Of a stretch of 5,547 nucleotides of DNA, positions 1 to 5,511 are shown piece by piece. Location of the stretch: contig CAYUNT010000256.1 of the NCBI GenBank assembly GCA_964446285.1, forward strand, positions 1-5,547. The letters run 5' to 3'. Each line of letters begins with the position of its first letter. Positions within the stretch are counted from its first letter, which is position 1. Under the pieces are notes generated by a model. The model saw only the letters and a list, made by a program, of their open reading frames with translations. It did no database searches and was not told the origin of the DNA. The translations under genes were made by a program, and so were the position numbers. Source of the stretch: CAYUNT01 sp964446285. Lineage in GTDB: Bacteria > Sumerlaeota > Sumerlaeia > SLMS01 > CAYUNT01.

Positions 1-55
1 ATCCTTGCTCATCGCTAAAAGCTCCTTACCCTCGGAATTGAATTTCCTATCAGTT
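1..55. repeat. Copy 1 of 55-bp direct repeat (right end of a multicopy element)
   Basis: Bases 1-55 are identical to 5421-5475 in the same orientation, and the two copies diverge immediately afterwards (GCACG here, CAGTC there). The last 19 bases before the final T (36-54, AATTGAATTTCCTATCAGT) recur at 3198-3216. Divergence at the same base in all three copies marks this point as the right terminus of a repeated element whose body would lie to the left, outside the window. Read on the minus strand it contains AAGGAG (22-27) and an ATG (10-12) 9 bases further on, so the full element may carry an ORF starting here. A match of exactly 55 bp at the window start also fits a contig end left by a k=55 de Bruijn assembly. 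Confidence 0.9.
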
Positions 56-343
56 GCACGCCGGTCCCCATCCGCATTCAAGGCTGTGCGTCGCAGTGGC
101 GCAGGCTCATTCCAATCGCAAAATCAGCCGGTCCTGGCGCTGGAATCTTCATAAATCGCGCTTATCCGTCCGGCCCTTTGCCATTGAATCATCGGGGTCG
201 GCATTCGCCGATTTTCGGGCACGCCATGAATGTGAATTCTGTGAAGTTGGAAGGCGAGGGTGCCGATTAATAGTTCCGATAGAATTTTTTTCCAAACGCC
301 AATCCCTCTGCAGCGTTTATAAACGATCTATTATTAGCAATAT
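56..343. other. No convincing gene; possible 3' gene remnant
   Basis: No ORF here has a good start site and recognisable content. One plus-strand frame is open from 19 to the TAA at 268-270 and reads through the repeat boundary at 55; its only ATG is near the end (226). It could be the 3' remnant of a gene cut by the repeat, but no family is recognised and an open frame of about 250 bp can arise by chance. The stretch also holds a small hairpin at 198-211 and a TATAAA hexamer at 318-323, just upstream of the next gene. No matching -35 was found at normal spacing. Confidence 0.45.
198..215 (+). terminator. Weak terminator-like hairpin
   Basis: TCGGC (198-202), loop ATTC, GCCGA (207-211) form a perfect 5-bp stem followed by TTTT (212-215). 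The stem is short and the T run is brief, so this is only a candidate intrinsic terminator for whatever was transcribed from the left. It would end read-through before the polysaccharide genes that start at 344. Confidence 0.22.
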
Positions 344-1597
344 ATGATGTACGACTACGTAATAATTGGGGCAGGGATTTCGGGTGTGGCATTCGCGCGC
401 ATACTGCAGATGTCGGGGATACACAATATCGTCCTGCTAGAGGCCAACGAAAGCGCGGGGGGACTTTGCCGAACTAGGCAAGTGGGGCGCCACGTTTTGG
501 ACACAGGCGGTGGACATTTTCTATGTTCCAGATACCCTGAGGTTTATGATTTCATATTCTCGCACATTGACAAGAGCAGGTTCAACTATTTCAGGCGCGT
601 CTCGAAGATCGAAATAAGCGGTTTCGAAATCGACTATCCCATCGAGTCGAATCTCTGGCAGCTTCCGGCGGCAGTTTGCGCGGACTATCTGATCAGCGTG
701 TTGCACAACGGAGAGACGATGGGAAGGGACGCGCCAGATAATTACGAAGCGTGGATACGGTGGAAGTTGGGAGACATGATCGCCGACAACTACATGCTGC
801 CATACAACCGGAAAATCTGGGGCGTCGAATCATCCGAGATGGATATCGACTGGCTATACAAGATCCCTCGTCTCGATGTGAGAGAAATTGCCATCGCGTG
901 TCTGAATAGGGAGCAGAATCGCGAAAAAATGCCTTCGCATTCCGGTTTCTACTATCCCAGAGAGGGCGGATTCCAGACCTTGTTTGACGCGATTGCGAAA
1001 CCCGTGGAGAAATTGATTCGAACCAATGTTCGCGCGAAAAACATAGATCTCCTGAAGGACGGAACACTTGTCGTAAACGGACAATACCACGCCCGCAAAG
1101 TGATAAATACCGCGCCTTGGCACACGTTGTCGGAATCGAGCGTGTTCGATGGAAGAATCAAGGAAGCCATCGGCGGACTGCGAAATAACCAGTTGGTTGT
1201 ATCCCTTTACGAAGAGCCATATAAAACCGATGCGCATTGGGTTTACTTGCCCGAGGAGAAACTTCCCCACCACCGCAGTTTCTACATCGCGAATTTCGCT
1301 CCACAAAGCGCATCTGACGGCATTTATCGCGAGACAAACATACGCAGGTGGAAGGCAGGGCACGGCGAGATCTTCTCGAATATCAACGAATATGCCTATC
1401 CCATCCCGACGCTGGGCTGGAGCAGGCGCATACAGGACGTTATCGAGTATTGCGGGACGCGCAACATCCACGGTCTCGGGCGATGGGGACAATGGCAGTA
1501 TTTCAATTCCGACGTATGCATTCGCGAGGCGATGCTCCTGGCCAGAAAACTTGGATGCGTCGCGACTTCGCCACTTGTTCAACCTGTTGCCCGGTGA
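344..1597 (+). CDS. FAD-dependent UDP-galactopyranose-mutase-like / amine-oxidase-fold protein
   Basis: This 417-residue protein belongs to the NAD(P)/FAD-binding Rossmann superfamily that contains UDP-galactopyranose mutases and protoporphyrinogen-oxidase-like proteins. The dinucleotide motif is near the N-terminus (GAGISG, residues 9-14). It is followed by the ribose-binding acid E33, the GG pair at 39-40 and DTGGGHF at 53-59. Family-typical blocks follow: YPIESNL (98-104), YNRKIWG (154-160), FYYPREGGFQ (202-211) and the C-terminal FAD-contact motif GRWGQW (379-384). No signal peptide or membrane segment is seen, so it should be cytoplasmic. Family members act on nucleotide sugars or as flavin oxidoreductases in surface-glycan loci; the exact substrate cannot be read here. 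Two ATGs are adjacent (344, 347), and neither has a clear Shine-Dalgarno sequence. The neighbouring putative glycosyltransferase 101 bp downstream supports a polysaccharide role. True Glf activity is not assured, since related porphyrin-oxidase-like proteins share these motifs. Confidence 0.85.
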   Translation: MMYDYVIIGAGISGVAFARILQMSGIHNIVLLEANESAGGLCRTRQVGRHVLDTGGGHFLCSRYPEVYDFIFSHIDKSRFNYFRRVSKIEISGFEIDYPIESNLWQLPAAVCADYLISVLHNGETMGRDAPDNYEAWIRWKLGDMIADNYMLPYNRKIWGVESSEMDIDWLYKIPRLDVREIAIACLNREQNREKMPSHSGFYYPREGGFQTLFDAIAKPVEKLIRTNVRAKNIDLLKDGTLVVNGQYHARKVINTAPWHTLSESSVFDGRIKEAIGGLRNNQLVVSLYEEPYKTDAHWVYLPEEKLPHHRSFYIANFAPQSASDGIYRETNIRRWKAGHGEIFSNINEYAYPIPTLGWSRRIQDVIEYCGTRNIHGLGRWGQWQYFNSDVCIREAMLLARKLGCVATSPLVQPVAR

Positions 1598-1698
1598 CGG
1601 CAGTCACACGCGCAGGAAGCGATTCATCCTCAACTGTGGTTTTGTGTTCGCCATGAGCTTGTCGGGTCCCATATTGCATTCTGTCGGATCGAGCTACC

Positions 1699-2673
1699 AT
1701 GAATATTCCATTATACCTGAATGAAACGGCGGGATTGACCAATCCACCGGAAGCCATCGAGTTGGGAAAATTGCGTCAACTTCTCAAGCCGGCCTATAAC
1801 GAGTGGCTCCTGCTTAGTCCCAAAGCGGCGGGGGATTGCTACCAGCATCTGACCCTGTTGAAAGGCTTCGCTGAGGTTCATTGCAGGCACGGCGAGGGCA
1901 TTCGCTTTGTAACAAGTCCCAAATATAATCAACTGTGTGCGATGTTTCCTGGCCGTGCTAATTATATGTATCTTAACGGCACGGATTCCCTGAACCTGTT
2001 ATGGCACTCGTTCGCCATGTCACAATCTTTCGCGCCGGGACAAATAATACCATTGGGATATAACCACCTCGGCGACGGCAGGCTTTGTCGTTTCGCGTTC
2101 TTGCGCAATATTTCCTCGATGGAAATCATCAAGTTCGGCTTGCGCCTTCCCTTCGATCTGGTACCGGAGATGCCGAGGCTTCCGATTTCATTTGTCGAAA
2201 GCGGAAGAAAGATAGCGAGGGATTGCGGAATGGTGGAGGGGAAATCAGTCGTCATATTTCCGCATTCGCGCAGTTTCCGCCCGATAGACAAAAAGATATT
2301 TGATTTGCTTGCGTCAAAGGTTGCCAGCCTGGGTCTCAAAGTGTTCAGCGATGTTTCAACCGGCATGGCACCAATCGAAAACACGATTCCTTTCAAATGC
2401 TCGCTGGGCGAAATCCCGGCATTGTCCAATTTCGCAGGTACGGCAATCGCGGTAAGAAGCGGCATAACCGACATCCTGAGCAGCTTCCCGTGCCGGACGA
2501 TCAACGTCTTCCCCGGCGTTAATACTTATCAGTGGACACAAACGCCATTCCCATACAGTTTCTTTTCCACGAAGAACGCTCTTCTCAGCGAAAAAGAAGA
2601 AGTTGTCGATCTGTCGGAATTCGCCACTCCTGAAGCCGCTTCGGACGCAATCGCGGGAATGCTGGCGTGTTGA
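1699..2673 (+). CDS. Putative GT-B fold glycosyltransferase (GT9/heptosyltransferase-like)
   Basis: This 324-residue protein has no confidently named family, but its layout resembles a GT-B transferase of the heptosyltransferase (GT9) type. The N-terminal half has a GDCYQHLTLLKGF segment (45-57) in the position of the GD..hh.P.h..L block of these enzymes, followed by a beta-strand-like GIRFVTSPKY (67-76). The C-terminal half starts with SVVIFPHSRSFRPIDKK (183-199), which resembles the nucleotide-sugar domain entry strand and phosphate loop. It continues with SLGEIPALSNFAGTAIAVRSGITDIL (235-260, key residues E238, R253, S254, G255, D258), the place where GT9 enzymes bind the donor. No transmembrane helix or signal peptide is visible. 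It lies 101 bp after the mutase-like gene on the same strand, probably as one transcription unit. The ATG is preceded by GGA at 8-10 bases, a weak ribosome binding site. Donor and acceptor are unknown. Confidence 0.68.
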   Translation: MNIPLYLNETAGLTNPPEAIELGKLRQLLKPAYNEWLLLSPKAAGDCYQHLTLLKGFAEVHCRHGEGIRFVTSPKYNQLCAMFPGRANYMYLNGTDSLNLLWHSFAMSQSFAPGQIIPLGYNHLGDGRLCRFAFLRNISSMEIIKFGLRLPFDLVPEMPRLPISFVESGRKIARDCGMVEGKSVVIFPHSRSFRPIDKKIFDLLASKVASLGLKVFSDVSTGMAPIENTIPFKCSLGEIPALSNFAGTAIAVRSGITDILSSFPCRTINVFPGVNTYQWTQTPFPYSFFSTKNALLSEKEEVVDLSEFATPEAASDAIAGMLAC

Positions 2674-2857
2674 CGGAAAGGTTGGCGCAGTCAGTGACTT
2701 GAGAGCGTCTGCGATTATCAGCCATGGTATGCCTGACGATCAGGGCCATATCCACAGAGCCGTCCACATCTATGGCGATTTCCAAAAGAAAATCCAAATA
2801 AGACATGTAATTCACGATGGAGGGAATCAAGATGCTGGTGTGGTGGGACGCGGGGAA
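2674..2857. other. Unassigned spacer between glycosyltransferase and transposase remnant
   Basis: No gene is supported here. The plus-strand transposase frame stays open through the whole stretch, with an in-frame ATG at 2729, but the residues before about 2858 do not resemble the start of an IS630 protein. A minus-strand frame is open as well, without recognisable content. No inverted copy of the repeat end (ACTGATAGGAAATTC) was found that could mark the left end of an insertion sequence, and no GC-rich hairpin with a T run follows the glycosyltransferase stop. Confidence 0.4.
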
Positions 2858-3199
2858 ATAGAACCGACCATCGAGAACGCCACTTTGGAAGAGCTGGAAG
2901 TGGCGATGAAGTGTGCGCCAAGCCATCAATCGTCGCTGCGGATGCGGGCGATCTGGACGCTCGGACGTGGGTTCGGGAAAACGGAGGTGATCGACTTTCC
3001 GGGCGTGGATTACTCGGCGTTGACGGACTGGATTCACCACTTTGTCGATCGCGGGATCTACGGACTGATCGAAAAGAAAAAAGAGCGGCACAGGTTCAAG
3101 GCCGACTATTTCAGCGACTTCTTTGCCCGCGAATTGGAGAAACACTTAGCAAGGATCGTTTACGCACTGAACTCTTTTTTCAAAACACCCGATTCGTAA
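2858..3199 (+). pseudogene. IS630-type transposase N-terminal HTH fragment, no DDE domain
   Basis: The translated stretch has the layout of the helix-turn-helix head of IS630-family transposases. It shows a leading LEELEVAMK helix, the RMRAIWTLGRG helix, a TEVIDFPGVDYSALTDWIHHF recognition unit, then RGIYGLIEKKKERHR in the position of the family's G-L-x-GL-x-x-K-x-R-x-GR linker. After RHRFK the sequence stops resembling the family, and it ends at TAA 3197-3199 after about 113 residues. The DDE catalytic domain is absent. The family-like start would be at 2858, where the codon is ATA instead of ATG and a GGGGA lies immediately upstream, so the start may have been lost. In-frame ATGs exist at 2729 and 2907. 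It could also be an orfA of a two-ORF element or a stand-alone HTH protein, but no orfB follows. Its stop codon overlaps the repeat terminus, as often seen where a transposase gene ends close to the insertion sequence end. Confidence 0.6.
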
Positions 3200-3216
3200 T
3201 TGAATTTCCTATCAGT
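3198..3216. repeat. Copy 3 of the repeat terminus (19 bp exact)
   Basis: AATTGAATTTCCTATCAGT is identical to 36-54 and 5456-5474 and in the same orientation. A further TCG to the left matches after one mismatch (T for G), so about 22 of 23 bases agree. To the left the sequence is unrelated to the other copies; to the right it passes straight into the folE2 remnant. It marks a recombination or insertion boundary, and the GC content changes sharply at this point. A 19-bp exact match in 5.5 kb is far beyond chance. Confidence 0.85.
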
Positions 3217-3389
3217 CTCGTTTCGAGCGTCATCACGCCGCGGCTCCTCGTCGCATAGCGCAGCGGCAGGCGGAAGTCGGACATGCCCACCTGCATGATC
3301 GGCACGTTCGCGCCCTGGATGGCCAGCGAACCGGAATTCTGGGGATCGGGCAGACCCTCCTGCGAGACCGTCTTCTCTTCTTCTTTCAC
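3217..3389 (-). pseudogene. folE2: folE2 5' remnant (GTP cyclohydrolase IB), truncated at the repeat
   Basis: The minus-strand frame starting at GTG 3387-3389 gives a typical FolE2 N-terminus: GLPDPQNSG (12-20), then NVPIMQVGMSDFRLPLRY (28-45) in the place of the family's DxQxxxDxRxxxIxxVGhxxLRxPh motif, and GVMTLETR (51-58). FolE2 converts GTP to 7,8-dihydroneopterin triphosphate for folate and queuosine-type pathways. Family members are about 250-300 residues, so only some 58 (a fifth) remain. The metal-binding Cys, His and Glu residues lie in the missing part. At 3216 the frame enters the repeat and continues for 11 foreign residues to a TGA at 3180-3182. AGGAG at 3400-3404, 10 bases upstream, supports the GTG start. 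The remnant is divergent from the MFS gene. It cannot be catalytic unless the junction is an assembly error. Confidence 0.75.
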
Positions 3390-3399
3390 GTTGCGGATG

Positions 3400-3404
3400 C
3401 TCCT
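3400..3404 (-). promoter_or_regulatory. Ribosome binding site deciding the folE2 GTG start
   Basis: The minus strand reads AGGAG here, 10 bases before GTG 3387-3389. It favours this GTG over the upstream in-frame TTG at 3408-3410, which would lie before the site, and the protein then begins with a normal charged FolE2 leader. Confidence 0.5.
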
Positions 3405-3456
3405 GTGCAAAGCCCGGAGACCCTAGACAAAGAAGGAGCCCCGGGCAAGTTCACTC

Positions 3457-3473
3457 TTCCAGAGCTTCTGGGA
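3457..3473. promoter_or_regulatory. Inverted repeat in the folE2 / MFS divergent intergenic region
   Basis: TTCCAGA (3457-3463) and TCTGGGA (3467-3473) form arms of 7 bases around GCT, with one T-G pair. The site lies in the 162-bp region between the divergent starts of folE2 (3389) and the MFS gene (3552), where an operator would be placed. A regulator is not visible in the window. It may also be a small RNA hairpin or chance. Confidence 0.25.
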
Positions 3474-3551
3474 ACCGGTCTCATTCCACCCGCCTGCCTT
3501 TCCCGACCAGCGACGGATTGTCTTTTCCCCGCGCGAGGGAATGATGGGGGC

Positions 3552-4769
3552 ATGGACGAATCCGGGAACACATCCGGCGGCAAGGTCCGCTGGCTGAACG
3601 GGACGGTGGCGGGGATCGCGCTGGCCTCGCTTCTTTCCGATGCCTCGCACGAGATGGCGAGCGCGGTGCTACCGGCGTTCCTCGCCTCGATGGGTGTGGC
3701 GGCGGCGTGGCTCGGGGCGATCGAGGGGATCTCGGACGGGCTCTCCAGCTTCGCGAAGCTCCTTTCCGGCCACTGGACGGACGGACTGGCCCGGCGCAAG
3801 AAGATCCTCGTCGCCGGTTATGCGGTGACGGCGCTCGGCACGGCCTCTTTCGGATTCGCCACCTCGGCGTGGCACGTTCTGGCGGCGCGTTCCGCCGCGT
3901 GGCTCGGGCGCGGGGTGCGGAGCCCCGTGAAAAAGGCGATGCTCGCCGCCGCCGTCACGCCGCAAACGTACGGCCGCGCCTTCGGGTTCGAGCGGATGAT
4001 GGATACCTGCGGCGCGCTCGTCGGGCCCGCGACGGCCCTCGCGCTTCTGGGATACCTCCGCCACGACTTCCGCACGCTCTTTTTCCTCACCCTCGTCCCC
4101 GGCCTCGCGGCAACGGCTGCCGTGGCGCTCTTTGTGCGCGAAAAGGAGCGGCGCAAGGTGAAGAGCGTCTCCTTCCGCGAGGGGCTCGGCAAGCTCCCGC
4201 CGCGCTTCCGCCGCTTCCTCGTGGCGGTGGGCGTCTTTGGCGCGGGCGACTTTTCCCACACCCTGCTCATTCTTTACGCGACAGGGCGCCTGGCTCCGAC
4301 GCTGGGCGCGGGTCCGGCGGCAAGCGCGGCGGTGGGCCTGTATCTGGCACGGAACCTCTGTCACGCCTCGTTCTCGTTTTTCGTCGGCTGGCTTTCGGAC
4401 CGGGTGAATCGCGCGTGGCTGCTCGGCTCGGCCTATTTTCTCGCCTTCGTCACGATGGTCCTTCTCATCCTGCTTCCGCCGACTTTGTGGAGTCTGGCCC
4501 TCGTCTTTGTCCTTGGCGGTCTCTTTGTCGCGGGGGAGGAAACCCTTGAGGACTCCCTCGCGGCGGAGCTGGTGCCCGGGGAGAGCCACGGCATGGCATT
4601 CGGCGTTCTGGCCACGGTGAACGGCGCGGGCGACTTCGGCTCCAGCATCACGGTGGGCCGGCTCTGGACCGGCTTCGGGAGCGCCGCGGCCTTCGGTTTC
4701 TCCGCAATCCTCTTCGCCGCGGGGTCGCTGCTGGTCTTCCGGCTCGCGGGAACGAGGGACGCGGCGTAG
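3552..4769 (+). CDS. Major facilitator superfamily (MFS) transporter
   Basis: This is a 405-residue inner-membrane transporter, the usual size for a 12-helix MFS protein; alternating hydrophobic segments run through its whole length. Helix 1 carries SLLSDASHEM (26-35), resembling the S-h-h-x-D-x-S/A-x-E signature of a bacterial MFS subgroup often annotated as drug or unknown-solute transporters. The canonical loop 2-3 motif A is present as GHWTDGLARRKK (73-84; G73, D77, R81, R82), and its second-half counterpart as GWLSDRVNR (279-287). A GEETLEDSLAAELVP block around 328-342 precedes helix 11, as in that subgroup. The ATG at 3552 is chosen because the 49 residues encoded upstream in the same frame (from 3405) do not look like an MFS leader and overlap the divergent control region; GAGGGA lies 11-17 bases before it. 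The gene is GC-rich like the folE2 remnant. The substrate cannot be told. Confidence 0.88.
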   Translation: MDESGNTSGGKVRWLNGTVAGIALASLLSDASHEMASAVLPAFLASMGVAAAWLGAIEGISDGLSSFAKLLSGHWTDGLARRKKILVAGYAVTALGTASFGFATSAWHVLAARSAAWLGRGVRSPVKKAMLAAAVTPQTYGRAFGFERMMDTCGALVGPATALALLGYLRHDFRTLFFLTLVPGLAATAAVALFVREKERRKVKSVSFREGLGKLPPRFRRFLVAVGVFGAGDFSHTLLILYATGRLAPTLGAGPAASAAVGLYLARNLCHASFSFFVGWLSDRVNRAWLLGSAYFLAFVTMVLLILLPPTLWSLALVFVLGGLFVAGEETLEDSLAAELVPGESHGMAFGVLATVNGAGDFGSSITVGRLWTGFGSAAAFGFSAILFAAGSLLVFRLAGTRDAA

Positions 4770-4794
4770 GGACTGACGGCAGGTCTTTTTCCGT

Positions 4795-5280
4795 TCACAC
4801 CCCGGCAACCTTCGCTTCGCAGGCATCCACAAGTTTTTTCAGACCGTTGATCACCTTCCCGAGCTTGTCACGACCGACAAGATGCGGAGTGGGCAAACCT
4901 TTTTCGTCCGTTTTCCGGGGCGCGAGATGCGCCGCCTCGCCGCGAAGCTTCATCCATCCGTCGAGGTCCGTCTGCGTGTTTTTCCAATCCTCTGTGACAT
5001 CCACGCGCACGTAATCCTTGAACAAGGTTCGCGTCCGCTCCGTGTTGGGGTTGTTGCAGTGCCTGATGTCCACCTCAAGCTGTTCCTTGACGATGCAGGC
5101 CACAGGGCTGCCCGCGATGACCTTCAGCAGACTGTCCACCTTCTCCCGAACGCAGTTCTCCACATAGGTTTCCCACGAGGCGAGCGCCAGAATGAGACCG
5201 GCCCTCTTCAACGCCTCGATGTCGGCAGGGGCTTCTGCAGCTTTGTCTCCCTTGTATTTATCAACGAATTTCAGGATGTT
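4795..5280 (-). pseudogene. RiboL-PSP-type HEPN domain protein, 5' end missing
   Basis: The minus-strand frame closed by a TAA at 5281-5283 gives 161 residues, resembling the RiboL-PSP-HEPN (MAE_28990/MAE_18760-like) family. It has an LILALASWETYVEN helix (30-43), NPNTERTRTLF (77-87), VTEDW (95-99) and LRGEAAHL (112-119). The last holds the HEPN R-x4-H motif (R113, H118), the predicted RNase active site. Such proteins are predicted RNA-cleaving toxins or defence effectors; cytoplasmic location is expected. The only usual start codon is TTG 5209-5211, which sits right at the first HEPN helix, lacks a ribosome binding site and would drop in-frame residues that still look native (NILKFVDKY...DIEALKR). 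The gene therefore appears to have lost roughly its first 30-50 codons at about 5281, where the repeat-associated sequence begins. It is tail-to-tail with the MFS gene, 25 bp apart. No antitoxin (for example a MNT nucleotidyltransferase) is visible. Confidence 0.68.
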
Positions 5281-5420
5281 TTAGAGCAAATTCGGAGGAT
5301 GAAACACCCTCCAATATCGCGAAATATGCAAGTCCTTACCGCTGAATTGCGCCTGGCAAGCCCCCAAGCACACAAAGTTCAGGGCAGATAAGTCAAAAAC
5401 AGCAGAAACCGCATCTGATT
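5281..5420. other. Probable body of the repeat element, no gene
   Basis: This AT-richer stretch lies between the truncation point of the HEPN gene and the 55-bp repeat. Open frames on both strands end here (plus strand to 5391; minus strand open from about 5418 to the TAA at 5281), but neither has a usable start and recognisable family. It holds a hairpin (5294-5312). Because the 55-bp repeat starts only where copy 1 is cut by the window edge, this part may itself be repeated elsewhere in the genome. A repeat unit of about 195 bp (5281-5475) is then possible. Confidence 0.4.
5294..5312 (-). repeat. Hairpin-forming inverted repeat in the repeat-associated segment
   Basis: GGAGGATG (5294-5301) and CACCCTCC (5305-5312) flank AAA. 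On the minus-strand RNA the single mismatch becomes a G-U pair, giving a continuous 8-bp stem with a UUU loop. No T run follows on either strand, so it is not a normal intrinsic terminator. It may be a REP-like or insertion-sequence subterminal hairpin. Confidence 0.45.
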
Positions 5421-5432
5421 ATCCTTGCTCAT
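5379..5432 (-). CDS. Repeat-borne 17-codon ORF, possibly a truncated gene start
   Basis: The minus strand has AAGGAG (5442-5447), 9 bases of spacing, then ATG (5430-5432) and 17 codons (MSKDNQMRFLLFLTYLP) before TGA. The ribosome binding site and first four codons lie in the 55-bp repeat and so are also present at 1-27. This is one of the strongest translation starts in the window, yet the product is tiny. It may be the disrupted beginning of a gene carried by full copies of the element, a leader peptide, or chance. No family is recognised. Confidence 0.3.
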   Translation of the reverse strand: MSKDNQMRFLLFLTYLP

Positions 5433-5475
5433 CGCTAAAAGCTCCTTACCCTCGGAATTGAATTTCCTATCAGTT
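5421..5475. repeat. Copy 2 of the 55-bp direct repeat
   Basis: Identical to 1-55 over all 55 bases and in the same orientation, 5420 bp away. It is followed by unrelated, AT-rich sequence to the window end, which contains no gene. The core AATTGAATTTCCTATCAGT is at 5456-5474. Because copy 1 starts at the window edge, the true length of identity to the left cannot be measured. Confidence 0.9.
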
Positions 5476-5482
5476 CAGTCAA

Positions 5483-5511
5483 ATGTTATGATTGCAATCC
5501 CGTAATGCCAA
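5483..5511 (-). promoter_or_regulatory. Candidate sigma70-type promoter reading into repeat copy 2
   Basis: On the minus strand TTGGCA (5506-5511) and TAACAT (5483-5488) are 17 bases apart. They match the -35 and -10 consensus at 5 and 4 of 6 positions. Transcription would start near 5476, at the edge of the repeat, and give a message with AAGGAG and the ATG at 5432. It lies in the unique flank, so copy 1 need not have it. Matches of this quality are common in AT-rich DNA. Confidence 0.25.

Noticed and set aside
854..1582. Minus-strand 242-codon frame inside the mutase-like gene
   Set aside because: Shadow of a gene with clear flavoprotein motifs on the plus strand.
2585..3145. Minus-strand 186-codon frame opposite the transposase fragment
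   Set aside because: No family motif and no good ribosome binding site; the plus strand carries the HTH signature over the same bases.
4770..4794. Bidirectional terminator between the MFS and HEPN genes
   Set aside because: The gap has a T run but only a 4-5-bp stem with a long loop, too weak to annotate.
3669..4832. Long minus-strand open frame of 387 codons opposite the MFS gene
   Set aside because: It is the GC-rich shadow of the transporter: composition is dominated by Arg, Glu and Gly with no hydrophobic core or known motif, while the plus strand has clear MFS motifs.
4882..5391. Plus-strand 169-codon frame across the HEPN gene
   Set aside because: It overlaps the HEPN frame, which has recognised motifs. 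Its last 40 residues (with DVLEQIRRMKHPP) recall a response-regulator segment, but too weakly to call.
1..5475. Integron-like cassette array, with the three repeats as attC sites
   Set aside because: The repeats lack the paired core sites and the imperfect palindrome of attC, the genes point in both directions, and two are cut at the repeats instead of being complete cassettes.
1..5475. CRISPR array
   Set aside because: Only three copies of the motif, thousands of bases apart, with genes between them and no cas genes.
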